From Caryophanales bacterium UBA5455 (GTDB taxonomy: Bacteria > Bacillota_I > Bacilli_A > RFN20 > CAG-826), in contig DIQT01000003.1 of the NCBI GenBank assembly GCA_002427365.1, positions 42,206 through 62,618 of the forward strand: a stretch of DNA of 20,413 nt, given 5' to 3'. The position numbers and the translations under genes are program-made. The notes beneath the pieces are model-generated. The model did not search any database. It saw only the letters and a program-made list of their open reading frames with translations, and was not told the origin of the DNA. Positions 7,976 through 14,920 of this stretch are shown piece by piece; position 1 is the first letter of the stretch; every line of letters starts with the position of its first letter.

Positions 7976-7981
7976 ATTATA
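7976..7981 (-). promoter_or_regulatory. Probable -10 box for the NUDIX-malL-regulator operon
   Basis: A perfect TATAAT lies between the upstream terminator and the NUDIX gene, the only room for a promoter. The -35 is poor (TTAGCC at an 18-bp distance is the best). The expected start, about 7969, is only some three bases before the chosen ATG, implying an almost leaderless mRNA. Confidence 0.45.
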
Positions 7982-8011
7982 AAACATTAATACTTAATTG
8001 GCTAATACGGA

Positions 8012-8040
8012 TTAAAAAAAGAACACCCGTTAGGATGTCC
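8012..8040 (-). terminator. Intrinsic terminator after the four-helix membrane protein gene
   Basis: Minus-strand arms GGACATCC and GGGTGTTC form an eight-pair stem with two wobbles around the loop TAAC, followed by seven T. It isolates the gene ending at 8067 from the NUDIX operon. Confidence 0.85.
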
Positions 8041-8066
8041 TTCATTTCAATTAGTAATAAATTGTT

Positions 8067-8576
8067 TTATTTCTTAATTTGTAAAACTAAATCCGTACTA
8101 GAAACTAATAAACCAACGATAGCAAGGACGCCACCGATAATCGCACCAGTACCTAATTTGTAACCTTCGCCTAATTTGCCAACTTGTTCAACACCAAGCA
8201 CGGTTACTGATACATTTGTAATTGATAGAATCGTAAATAAACCAATAACAGAAACAAGGAACGCAACAATTAATAAGAGCGTTGTAACTTTGCTTAATTT
8301 TGATTTTAAAATTTTAACAAGAAGATCAATAACTGCAACGATTACTGGTAATAAGAAAGCAAGTAACGCGAAGAGGTTTAATTTAACCGAACTTGAGGCA
8401 AGTGAACCAACAGCTTGAATCGTTCCACCAAAGGCAATCTTTGAACCAACGATTGTATAATCAGTATCCTTATAGGCAACTGCGGGTAAGAACATCATCA
8501 CGAAGACCGCAACGGCAACAACGAGTGTAATTAGACTTAAGACTAGTGTGTTTTTAGCTTTTTTTGATTTTTTCAT
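8067..8576 (-). CDS. Hypothetical membrane protein with four helices
   Basis: I do not recognise this 169-residue protein. It has a lysine-rich start (KKSKKAKN) and four hydrophobic segments at about 11-33, 66-88, 96-118 and 142-160, with a small polar outer loop (35-60) between the first two. This puts both ends in the cytoplasm. It has no cysteine, no lipobox and no enzyme motif. The gene is real: the ribosome site GGAGGG is strong, a good promoter lies upstream and a terminator follows directly, so it is a single-gene unit. It lies between glmM and the maltose locus without obvious link to either. Confidence 0.8.
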   Translation of the reverse strand: MKKSKKAKNTLVLSLITLVVAVAVFVMMFLPAVAYKDTDYTIVGSKIAFGGTIQAVGSLASSSVKLNLFALLAFLLPVIVAVIDLLVKILKSKLSKVTTLLLIVAFLVSVIGLFTILSITNVSVTVLGVEQVGKLGEGYKLGTGAIIGGVLAIVGLLVSSTDLVLQIKK

Positions 8577-8597
8577 TGAAAATCCCTCCAGTTATTT

Positions 8598-8625
8598 ATT
8601 TTATAAGATATTTCCTAACTGTCAA
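8598..8625 (-). promoter_or_regulatory. Promoter of the four-helix membrane protein gene
   Basis: A perfect TTGACA (8620-8625), 16 bp and TAAAAT (8598-8603). Its spacer holds TTAGGAAAT, the same 9-mer at nearly the same place as in the malE promoter. The leader is short, about 15 bases. Confidence 0.7.
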
Positions 8626-8657
8626 CATCGGTTTGAACGAATTTTCTATTTTGACAA

Positions 8658-8682
8658 ACAAAAAACGCTCAATTAGAGCGTC
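8658..8682 (-). terminator. Intrinsic terminator after glmM
   Basis: Minus-strand arms ACGCTC and GAGCGT (8676-8681 and 8665-8670) with an AT-rich five-base loop, followed by six T. It begins about 20 bp past the glmM stop codon. Confidence 0.88.
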
Positions 8683-8700
8683 TTAATGTTTTATCGTATT

Positions 8701-10035
8701 TTATAAATATTTTTCTTCAATATATTTAACAACTTCATCGACAATCGCGTGACATAGTTCATCACTTTCCGCTTCCGCCATGACGCGAACGATTTCTTGG
8801 GTACCACTCGCCCGAACTAAAATTCGCCCGCGTGAACCAAGCTTTTCTTCAACATCACGAACATATTTGTTAAATTCAGGATCATTCATAATAATTCTTT
8901 TATCTTTGACATCTAAATTAACTAAGTATTGTGGTAGTTTTTTAAAGCCTGCCACTAGTTCATTTATTGTTGCTTTTTCAAAATACATTGTTTTTAATAC
9001 TTTTAGCGCGGTTAAAAGTCCATCACCTGTATTTAAATCATCACTAAAAATAATGTGACCACTTTGTTCGCCGCCTAATGATAAATGATGTTCTTTTATC
9101 GCTTGGTGAACATATTTATCACCAACGGAAGTTTCAATAATTTCAATGCCCGCTTCTTTTAGGGCGTTTTTAACACCTAAATTTGACATAACCGTTAACA
9201 CAACTTTATTGTTATGGAGTTTGCCGCGTTTTACCATATTAATCGCACTTAAATAAATAATCGCATCACCATCAATTTCATTGCCATTTGGATCAACAAG
9301 TAAGACGCGGTCGGCATCACCATCAAAGGCAATACCTAAGTCGTATTTTCTTGATTGCATTTTTTCTTTTAAACTCGCTAAATTTGTTGAGCCACAGTTT
9401 TCATTAATGTTGACACCATTTGGATCATTATGAATAAATGATGTGCGAATCCCTAGTTGATTAAATAGTTTAGGAGCGATATAACTAGCGGATCCATTCG
9501 CACAATCAACAGCAATGCGTAAATTTGTTCCAAGGGCTTTCCCTTTGGTGTATAAAAAGTCCTTATATGAATCAACTAAATATTGCGCATAGAAAAACCG
9601 GCCCATCTCTTCATTACTAGCACATGGTAAATCATCTGGCCCATCAATATATGTTTCAATTCTTGCTTCTAATTCGGCATCAATCTTTTCACCGCTCACC
9701 GCAAAAACTTTAATACCGTTATCGTAATAAGGGTTATGGGAAGCGCTAATCATTACGCCATAATCAAAAAGATTTTCTTTTACTAAATAGGAAATGCTTG
9801 GTGTTGTGGTAACGGCGGCATCATAGACATCCGCACCAGAAACCATCATTCCCGTTGCAAGAGCGGAAGCAAGGACATCGCCACTAGCTCTTGTGTCACG
9901 GCCTAATAAAATCCGTTTCCGATGTTCACCTTCTGGTTGCCCTAAATACCGGCCAATCCGGTACGCTAATTTTGGTGTTAACTTTTCACCATATAAACCG
10001 CGGACACCGTCCGTTCCAAAATATTTTAAACTCAT
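8701..10035 (-). CDS. glmM: Phosphoglucosamine mutase
   Basis: Interconverts glucosamine-6-phosphate and glucosamine-1-phosphate on the way to UDP-N-acetylglucosamine for the cell wall. At 444 residues it has the normal length. The order of motifs is typical: FGTDGVRG at 6-13; the active-site loop ISASHNP with the phosphorylated serine at S99; the magnesium loop DGDADR at 238-243; the sugar-binding GGEQSGH at 321-327; and the C-terminal phosphate loop at about 408-414. That last loop reads RASGTQE where the family usually has RPSGTEP. The ribosome site is GTGAGGA. The gene follows cdaA by 48 bp, across a terminator-like hairpin, and has no visible promoter of its own, so its expression probably depends on read-through. 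In Bacillota GlmM is a known partner of CdaA. Identification is secure. Confidence 0.96.
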   Translation of the reverse strand: MSLKYFGTDGVRGLYGEKLTPKLAYRIGRYLGQPEGEHRKRILLGRDTRASGDVLASALATGMMVSGADVYDAAVTTTPSISYLVKENLFDYGVMISASHNPYYDNGIKVFAVSGEKIDAELEARIETYIDGPDDLPCASNEEMGRFFYAQYLVDSYKDFLYTKGKALGTNLRIAVDCANGSASYIAPKLFNQLGIRTSFIHNDPNGVNINENCGSTNLASLKEKMQSRKYDLGIAFDGDADRVLLVDPNGNEIDGDAIIYLSAINMVKRGKLHNNKVVLTVMSNLGVKNALKEAGIEIIETSVGDKYVHQAIKEHHLSLGGEQSGHIIFSDDLNTGDGLLTALKVLKTMYFEKATINELVAGFKKLPQYLVNLDVKDKRIIMNDPEFNKYVRDVEEKLGSRGRILVRASGTQEIVRVMAEAESDELCHAIVDEVVKYIEEKYL

Positions 10036-10065
10036 ATATTAAATCCTCACTAATTTAAGCATTTA

Positions 10066-10090
10066 AGAAAAACACTAGCCAGGCTAGTGT
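10066..10090 (-). terminator. Hairpin overlapping the cdaA stop codon (terminator or attenuator)
   Basis: Minus-strand arms ACACTAG and CTAGTGT (10084-10090 and 10072-10078) around CCTGG, then TTTTTCTT. The TAG stop of cdaA lies inside the first arm, so ribosomes finishing cdaA would disturb folding. Since glmM lacks room for a strong promoter, partial termination is more likely than a full stop. Confidence 0.75.
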
Positions 10091-10887
10091 CTGTTTTCCA
10101 TATATTCACGGAATACGCGGGAAAAATTATCTAAACTTACCGTCTCTAATTCGCCGTTTTTCGCAATAGAAATTCGGCCCGTTTCTTCGGAAACAACAAC
10201 GGTAATTGAATCGCTATTATCACTAATACCAATTGCGGCCCGGTGCCGTGACCCATAGCGGCCATTTAAGGGTTCCGTTGTTGCCGTATAATAAACACTT
10301 GCGGCTAAAACCATATTATCACGAATGACAACCGCCCCATCATGAAGCCGTGTGCCAGGATAAAAGATTGTTTCAAGTAGTTCACTTGTAACAGGTGCTT
10401 TAATTAAAACACCATTTTTAATTGCATCATTTAAGGAACGCTTTCCTTCAAATGTAATTAAAGCTCCCGTTTTTGTCATTGATAAATGTTCAACAGCGAC
10501 GGAAATTTCATGATATAACTCATCCGTATCATAGATTTCTGGAATCCGTTCTTTGCGTGGAAGAATATTCCCTCTTCCTAATGTCCGGCTCTTATCTTTT
10601 AAAGTATTAGCGAATCGTTTTCTAATATCCCGTTCATTTGTAACAATAATGGTCGTAATAACAGAAATACTTATAACCAGTAAAACTATACTTAAGGCAC
10701 GTAAGCCAAATAAACTACTCGCAATTAAGCCTAATAACGCAATCGTATATAAGATTCTTGGTATCCAGCGTTTACTTAAAAACCACACCGCAAATAAAAG
10801 AATCGCCGTTACTCCTAGCGTAATGCCAAAATCAACCCAGCCATAGCCGGCAAAATATTCATTAATTGTTGTTAATTCAAGTATCAT
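10084..10887 (-). CDS. cdaA: Membrane-bound diadenylate cyclase
   Basis: Makes cyclic di-AMP from two ATP at the membrane; c-di-AMP controls potassium, osmotic balance and wall homeostasis in Bacillota. Three hydrophobic helices fill about 18-82, followed by a linker and the DisA_N cyclase domain from about 118. The catalytic signatures are intact: LHDGAVVI with DGA at 183-185, and GSRHRAAIGISD with RHR at 214-216. I use the ATG at 10887, which has AGGTGA six bases upstream; a GTG nine bases earlier directly abuts the preceding stop and lacks a ribosome site. Downstream comes glmM. The regulator gene cdaR (YbbR domains), normally between cdaA and glmM, is missing here. Identification is secure. 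Confidence 0.95.
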   Translation of the reverse strand: MILELTTINEYFAGYGWVDFGITLGVTAILLFAVWFLSKRWIPRILYTIALLGLIASSLFGLRALSIVLLVISISVITTIIVTNERDIRKRFANTLKDKSRTLGRGNILPRKERIPEIYDTDELYHEISVAVEHLSMTKTGALITFEGKRSLNDAIKNGVLIKAPVTSELLETIFYPGTRLHDGAVVIRDNMVLAASVYYTATTEPLNGRYGSRHRAAIGISDNSDSITVVVSEETGRISIAKNGELETVSLDNFSRVFREYMENRH

Positions 10888-10896
10888 ATCATTCAC

Positions 10897-11394
10897 CTAT
10901 TCTTCATCAATTATTTGCGAACCATGGGCAAATTTTGACGCCGCGGCGGCCGCAATCGCCCCAACGACATCGTCAAGAAATGTATGACATTCCACGCCAG
11001 ATTTACCACGTTCATTAATTTCAGCAATAATACCGTATTTAAATTTATCAATATAGCCAAAGTTTGTTAAAGCAATTGAGCCATATAAGTTTGTAATGCC
11101 ATACGCATTAACCTCATCAACACCAAATAACGGCTCATCACGAAGTAAGATATCTTCTAGCTCTTTATTGAAGAGGTTTCTTGCTTCCGCTTGCATATCC
11201 ATTTCAACCGCGACCATAATCGCAAATTGAACTTCCCGTTTAGCTAAAATCGAATTAATCGCCGGAATAAATTGTTCCGCAGTTAAAGATTCGTGGTATT
11301 CGGCTTGGAGATAGCGCGAAACATCCGCAATATCCATTAAGGTAACGCTACGGTTTTCTAAAAGTTTGACACAGTAATCACGATAATTTTTCAT
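10897..11394 (-). CDS. YutG/PgpA-like protein (phosphatidylglycerophosphatase A family)
   Basis: A 165-residue protein resembling Bacillus YutG, placed in the PgpA superfamily. Landmarks are LAKREVQFAIMVAVEMD near 50-66, FGVDE at 90-94, TNFGYIDK at 110-117 and HTFLDDVVGAIAAAA at 137-151. The acidic pairs and histidine in these stretches are the probable metal and substrate site. Members are annotated as phosphatidylglycerophosphatase A, which would remove phosphate from phosphatidylglycerol phosphate, but this short Gram-positive branch lacks the membrane helices of E. coli PgpA, so the reaction is uncertain. The ATG at 11394 has a near-perfect TGGAGGCG five bases away; an in-frame ATG 22 codons earlier has none. 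Its stop is followed directly by the cdaA start region, so the two are co-transcribed. Confidence 0.85.
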   Translation of the reverse strand: MKNYRDYCVKLLENRSVTLMDIADVSRYLQAEYHESLTAEQFIPAINSILAKREVQFAIMVAVEMDMQAEARNLFNKELEDILLRDEPLFGVDEVNAYGITNLYGSIALTNFGYIDKFKYGIIAEINERGKSGVECHTFLDDVVGAIAAAAASKFAHGSQIIDEE

Positions 11395-11541
11395 AACGCC
11401 TCCAGTAATGAATTTAATAATATTATTTGCTTTTTGCACTTTAATATTAGCAAATGGCAACTAATTAATAAAGCGTTTTCGTATTGTTCATCTTTATTTA
11501 AGGAATATAACAAAAAATAAGGTCCTTTTATGAATGAATTA

Positions 11542-12279
11542 CTATTTATTTAAATGATCTAACGCTTCAAAAGTAGCTCCAATTGGGGCGTTTATTACTA
11601 GATCAGCAAGATGATCCGCTGGTGATGGACTCATATTAATAACAACGAGTTTATCACCACTAAAATAATTAATTAACCCTGCTGCGGGATAAACTTTTAG
11701 CGAAGTTCCTCCAATAATTAAAACATCAGCCTTTTGAATTGCTTTAATCGCTCCTTCAACTTGGTCCATTGGTAATGGTTCTTCATATAAAACAACATCT
11801 GGTTTAATTGGGCCGCCACACTTGTCGCATTTTGGGAGCGGTTTTAAATTTAACATTGCTGCTAAATCAAAGAACTTATGACATACTTCACAATAATTAC
11901 GATGTACGGACCCATGAAGTTCATATACATGTTTTGAACCCGCGGCTTGATGTAAACCATCGATGTTTTGCGTAATAATTGCGCTTAATTTGCCACGATG
12001 TTCAAGCTTTGCTAAATATTTATGAGCCGGATTAGGTAAAGCGTTAGGTGCGACCATTTTATCAAAATAAAATTCAAAGAATTCACGCGGGTTTTGCTTG
12101 TAAAACGTATGGGAAACCATATATTCAGCGGGATAAGCATATTTACCACTATATACACCATCTGCACTCCGAAAATCAGGGATGCCTGATTCCGTTGAAA
12201 CACCCGCTCCACCAAAAAAGACAATGTTTTTAGCGTTATTAATAATGTCATTTAATTCACTAATTGCTTGATTATTCAT
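11542..12279 (-). CDS. Sir2-family NAD-dependent protein deacylase
   Basis: Uses NAD to remove acetyl or related acyl groups from lysines, yielding nicotinamide and O-acyl-ADP-ribose, in the cytoplasm. All sirtuin marks are present in 245 residues: the NAD loop GAGVSTESGIPDFRS at 24-38, TQNIDGLH at 103-110, the catalytic histidine H122 in ELHGS, a complete zinc site with cysteines 130, 133, 151 and 154 (CEVC and CDKC), and GGTSLKVYPAAG at 190-201. The ribosome site GAGGTGA is well placed. A weak promoter (TTGATG, 17 bp, TATTTA at 12324-12352) may serve it. No clear terminator follows before the YutG/cdaA group 81 bp on. Bacterial names cobB or srtN could apply; the substrates are unknown. Confidence 0.95.
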   Translation of the reverse strand: MNNQAISELNDIINNAKNIVFFGGAGVSTESGIPDFRSADGVYSGKYAYPAEYMVSHTFYKQNPREFFEFYFDKMVAPNALPNPAHKYLAKLEHRGKLSAIITQNIDGLHQAAGSKHVYELHGSVHRNYCEVCHKFFDLAAMLNLKPLPKCDKCGGPIKPDVVLYEEPLPMDQVEGAIKAIQKADVLIIGGTSLKVYPAAGLINYFSGDKLVVINMSPSPADHLADLVINAPIGATFEALDHLNK

Positions 12280-12353
12280 TTCTTCACCTCAATTCATTTT
12301 AACTTTTTTACTTTTCATAATAATAAATAAGATAAATAAAGAAAAACATCAAC

Positions 12354-12794
12354 TTAACCAAGTGTAGGTTTTTTTACAAGCGTACGATATAGATATAATG
12401 CAAAAATGGCTTCAATGATAAGTATAAGCGAAATAAATAGACCAATGAGCGAATAAAAGTTTATTCCTAAAGTTAGCGGAAATAGCGACGTAACAACACT
12501 AATAAAGGAAACAATAACTACAACATATAGCACCTTAATTTGTTTACTAATTAAATATGTAATAAGAAGTAACGTTAAAACAATTGTTAAAACACCTGTT
12601 AATAACGGTCCAAAATTAGCATTACCAAATGTCATAAAGGAAAAATATGAATATGTTTTACGTATCGGTTCACTTGGTGGAGCGCTTTGAAAAATTAAAA
12701 CCGCGCCGCTAGGCATTACTTCTAATACTAAGGCGATGAACGGCAACAATAATAATATCCAGTTAAGTAGTGTTTCTCTTGTTTTAACTTTCAT
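12354..12794 (-). CDS. Hypothetical membrane protein with four helices
   Basis: An unrecognised 146-residue protein. Hydrophobic segments lie at about 9-27, 62-82, 87-105 and 112-137, with a polar outer loop (FQSAPPSEPIRKTYSYFSF, 35-53) after the first. The short ends are basic and face inward. It has no catalytic or binding motif that I know. The gene is supported by AGAGGAAC 8 bases before the ATG and by an upstream TATAAT. It resembles the four-helix protein encoded at 8067-8576 in general layout (helix, outer loop, three helices), but not in visible sequence. Confidence 0.72.
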   Translation of the reverse strand: MKVKTRETLLNWILLLLPFIALVLEVMPSGAVLIFQSAPPSEPIRKTYSYFSFMTFGNANFGPLLTGVLTIVLTLLLITYLISKQIKVLYVVVIVSFISVVTSLFPLTLGINFYSLIGLFISLILIIEAIFALYLYRTLVKKPTLG

Positions 12795-12818
12795 CTTAAA
12801 GTTCCTCTTTTCATATTT

Positions 12819-12824
12819 ATTATA
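12819..12824 (-). promoter_or_regulatory. Probable -10 box for the 146-residue membrane protein gene
   Basis: A perfect TATAAT 25 bp before the start codon. No convincing -35 box is present at 16-18 bp, and no TG extension. It lies just past the terminator of the gene upstream, where a promoter is expected. Confidence 0.4.
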
Positions 12825-12865
12825 TCGTTATTTTCTTTTGGATTCTATTTATACTCGTAAACAAA

Positions 12866-12892
12866 CAAAAAGCCGCTACCGCCAGCGGCTTT
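12866..12892 (-). terminator. Intrinsic terminator after the 93-residue membrane protein gene
   Basis: Minus-strand arms AAAGCCGCT and AGCGGCTTT (12884-12892 and 12869-12877) are exact complements around a six-base loop, and the T-rich tail follows. The GC-rich stem is the strongest in the window. The plus strand also ends in TTT, so it may act in both directions. Confidence 0.88.
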
Positions 12893-12897
12893 AAGTC

Positions 12898-12926
12898 TTG
12901 TAAGAAACGACAACTATTTCTTACAA
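12898..12926. repeat. Perfect 10-bp inverted repeat next to a terminator
   Basis: TTGTAAGAAA (12898-12907) and TTTCTTACAA (12917-12926) with a nine-base loop. In the minus-strand transcript this hairpin lies between the stop codon at 12959 and the GC-rich terminator, only five bases from it. It has no T-run of its own. Confidence 0.6.
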
Positions 12927-12958
12927 ATGGAAGGTACAAAACTATGATAAATAAACAA

Positions 12959-13240
12959 TTACATCGGAGCAAGATTTATCGTTCCAATTAGAAATAATAT
13001 AACACCAAGAATTACACCAATAAACATCGATGCCATAAATCGTATCATTGCTTGAACTTGAATTTGACTAAGTTCGTTACCATCATTAATCGACATTTCA
13101 CTAAGTTTATTTTTTCCTAGCTCATTAAGCCGTTCTTTATGTTTATCCAAATATTTTTTCCGTAAAATAAATCCAAGAATAACTCCACCGAAAATGGAAA
13201 TAACACCAAGAATAATAAGTAAGATATATACTTCACGCAT
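12959..13240 (-). CDS. Small hypothetical membrane protein with two helices
   Basis: A 93-residue protein that I do not recognise. Hydrophobic helices at about 4-26 and 67-91 flank a highly charged middle (RKKYLDKHKERLNELGKNK) likely to be a cytoplasmic helix, so it forms a membrane hairpin with both ends outside. There is no enzyme motif. The ribosome site AAGGAGAA is strong, and the gene is followed by two hairpins, the second a clear terminator, so it is a separate transcription unit. No convincing promoter was found in the 263-bp gap upstream. Confidence 0.7.
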   Translation of the reverse strand: MREVYILLIILGVISIFGGVILGFILRKKYLDKHKERLNELGKNKLSEMSINDGNELSQIQVQAMIRFMASMFIGVILGVILFLIGTINLAPM

Positions 13241-13435
13241 TAGTTTTCTCCTTTGCTAATTTCATTAAAACATAGTAAACCCTTGTTGTAAACAAAAATT
13301 AATCCTTCCGTATGTTGTTAACTTGCCCAGTGGCTTACCTAACTCCTTTTAAGCAAAAATGACCGATTAACACTAAGGTTTTTATTAATTGTAAAGATTT
13401 TTATGAATCTCGGGGACTGATCAAATTTCTAATTA

Positions 13436-13477
13436 TTTTTTTTAAACGTTTAAAAAAAAGATGCTTCGTAAAGCACC
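13436..13477 (-). terminator. Intrinsic terminator after degV, fused to a 24-bp palindrome
   Basis: Minus-strand arms GGTGCTT and AAGCATC (13471-13477 and 13460-13466; one wobble) around TACG, followed by eight T. Those T form the start of a perfect 24-bp palindrome at 13436-13459: eight T, AAACGTTT, eight A. The stem-plus-T part alone explains termination; the palindrome may help it work in both directions. Confidence 0.85.
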
Positions 13478-13503
13478 TTAATTTCTTCTAGTTTTAACAA
13501 GCT

Positions 13504-14352
13504 TTAGTCGATTTTCCTTATTGCTAAGCCAAATGCTTCCGGAGCAATATGAATCGCTAACGCGGGGCTAATTAGTGTCACATTAACGCTTCTTGCGCTT
13601 GGAAACATTTCACTAACAAATAGTTTAACGACATCAACCATTTCGTCCATTTTCATTACAAGTATTGTTAGATCATACACTTTACTTTCACCCACAAATT
13701 CTTGGGCTAATTCAAGTGTCCGCCGAATCGCGTTTTTATATCCGCGGGCTTTACGAACTGTATAATAAACACCTTCTTCATTACAACTAATAATTGGTTT
13801 TAAATTAATTAAATCAGCAAGTGCTTTAGTTATTAAACCAATCCGTCCGCCGCGGCGTAAATGTTCTAATGACATTAACGTAAAGAAAACTTTATTATTT
13901 TCAAGTCCTTGTTCTAATAACGGAACAATTTCTTCAAACGATTTACCTTCTTCAATTAATTCAAGCGCGGTTAAGGTTGTAAACCCACTTCCTTTAGAAA
14001 TGTTTTTTGTATCTAACAAGGCAATTTTTAGTTCATCAAATCCTTCGATTAGTAAACGAAGAATGTTATACGTTCCACTTAAGCCGGATGAAATTGTATT
14101 CGCAATCACATGCGTATACCCGAGACTTTTAATTTTATTTAATGTTTCAATAATACTTTCCGGACTTGGTAAGGATGTTGTAACTTTATAATCATCAACT
14201 AAATATAAAACTTGTCCTAAATCAATATCAACACCATCGATATATGTCTTTTCGTTAATATGAATAAGGAGTGGCAAAACAAATAAGTTTTCATATGCTT
14301 CAGCTTTAATATCCGAACCAGAATCAGTTAAAACAGCGATTTTTTCTTTCAT
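13504..14352 (-). CDS. DegV-family fatty-acid-binding protein (FakB-like)
   Basis: DegV proteins bind a fatty acid and, as FakB, present it to the kinase FakA to make acyl-phosphate for phospholipid synthesis. The protein has 282 residues, the usual length. Family marks are TDSGSD at 9-14, TTSLPSP at 58-64, ANTISSGLSGTYN at 84-96 (the SSGLSGT loop binds the lipid head group), LEHLRRGGRIG at 162-172, and a C-terminal AIHIAPEAFGLA near 266-277. I chose the ATG at 14352 because AAGGAGCG lies just upstream; an in-frame ATG at 14421 falls on the expected transcription start and has no ribosome site. Neither FakA nor a second FakB is in the window. Family is firm; role as FakB is inferred. Confidence 0.92.
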   Translation of the reverse strand: MKEKIAVLTDSGSDIKAEAYENLFVLPLLIHINEKTYIDGVDIDLGQVLYLVDDYKVTTSLPSPESIIETLNKIKSLGYTHVIANTISSGLSGTYNILRLLIEGFDELKIALLDTKNISKGSGFTTLTALELIEEGKSFEEIVPLLEQGLENNKVFFTLMSLEHLRRGGRIGLITKALADLINLKPIISCNEEGVYYTVRKARGYKNAIRRTLELAQEFVGESKVYDLTILVMKMDEMVDVVKLFVSEMFPSARSVNVTLISPALAIHIAPEAFGLAIRKID

Positions 14353-14426
14353 AACGCTACGCTCCTTTTTTACTACATGTCTTAATAATTTTATTTTACC
14401 ACTTAAAAATAATTTACGCATATTAA

Positions 14427-14455
14427 ATACTATGATTCTATATTTGCCTATTCAA
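14427..14455 (-). promoter_or_regulatory. Probable degV promoter
   Basis: TTGAAT (14450-14455), 17 bp and TAGTAT (14427-14432); four of six matches in each box with ideal spacing. The start would be near 14420, giving a leader of about 68 bases, consistent with the start codon at 14352. Confidence 0.45.
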
Positions 14456-14492
14456 TATTTTTAAAGGTATTTGCTTATTGATTAAGGAAAAT

Positions 14493-14609
14493 TCACTTGC
14501 TTCTTAAAACATGATAATTTCCATATAGTTCGGAAATATGTGAAAGTGACATTCCTTCATCAATGTGTAACTTGCACATTTTCAACTTATCTTTCAAAGT
14601 TATTTTCAT
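14493..14609 (-). pseudogene. Stump of an IS3-like transposase orfA
   Basis: A 38-residue reading frame (MKITLKDKLKMCKL, HIDEGMSLSHISELYG, then NYHVLRSK and TGA). The middle is the first helix-turn-helix of IS3-type OrfA proteins: a lysine-rich start, an amphipathic helix, then G-M-S-L-S-H-I-S-E-L-Y-G. The expected recognition part and the rest of orfA and orfB are missing; sequence to the left shows nothing transposase-like. Its ribosome site (GGGAG, 10 bases away) and a TATAAT at 14644-14649 upstream are still there, so this is the 5' end of an insertion sequence with its promoter. It is not related closely to the element at 17443. Confidence 0.7.
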
Positions 14610-14694
14610 AAAAAATAGCTCCCAACTCTAGGTAGGTGGTTTAATTATACCTTCTCCAAGATTTGGAAGCTAATTCAATTTTGTTTGTCCTTAC

Positions 14695-14887
14695 TGTACG
14701 CCTTAAATGCCAAATTTTCTATGTTTTGTACGCCTTAAATGCCTTGACAAATCAAATTTATTGTAATTTAAAACTCATTTTTCTTCCTTTTGCGTGGCTC
14801 AATCATGTTTTCTTTCCAATATTTCGATATTTAGTTCATATTCTAGTAGCACGTTAAGCGTAGGACTAAGTTGACGCTTTAAATGCC
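14695..14887. repeat. Three copies of a 17-bp repeat in gene-free DNA
   Basis: TGTACGCCTTAAATGCC occurs exactly at 14695-14711 and 14727-14743 (32-bp period), and with three changes at 14871-14887 (TTGACGCTTTAAATGCC). All copies point the same way. The 530-bp gap from 14422 to 14952 otherwise holds the degV promoter, an IS stump and a hairpin; I see no gene in it. The repeats may be IS ends or a protein-binding array; they are too few and too close for a CRISPR. Confidence 0.55.
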
Positions 14888-14920
14888 CACTTTTTGACGT
14901 TTTTCTTATCATTTTAGATT

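Noticed and set aside
7804..8163. 119-codon plus-strand frame across the NUDIX start and the membrane-protein gene
   Set aside because: It crosses a terminator, runs antisense to two supported genes and has no ribosome site or domain pattern.
8649..8656. TTGACA on the plus strand near 8650
   Set aside because: No plus-strand gene follows; it lies between the terminator and promoter of two minus-strand genes.
11500..11541. Possible terminator after the Sir2 gene (AAGGACCTT followed by T)
   Set aside because: The palindrome leaves no room for a loop, so no stable hairpin forms.
14695..14743. Possible CRISPR array
   Set aside because: Only two exact repeats with a 15-bp gap, no third regular unit and no cas gene in the window.
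14663..14857. Open frame of 64 codons on the plus strand across the 17-bp repeats
   Set aside because: It begins with TTG, has no ribosome site, and contains two of the repeats; no protein-like pattern.
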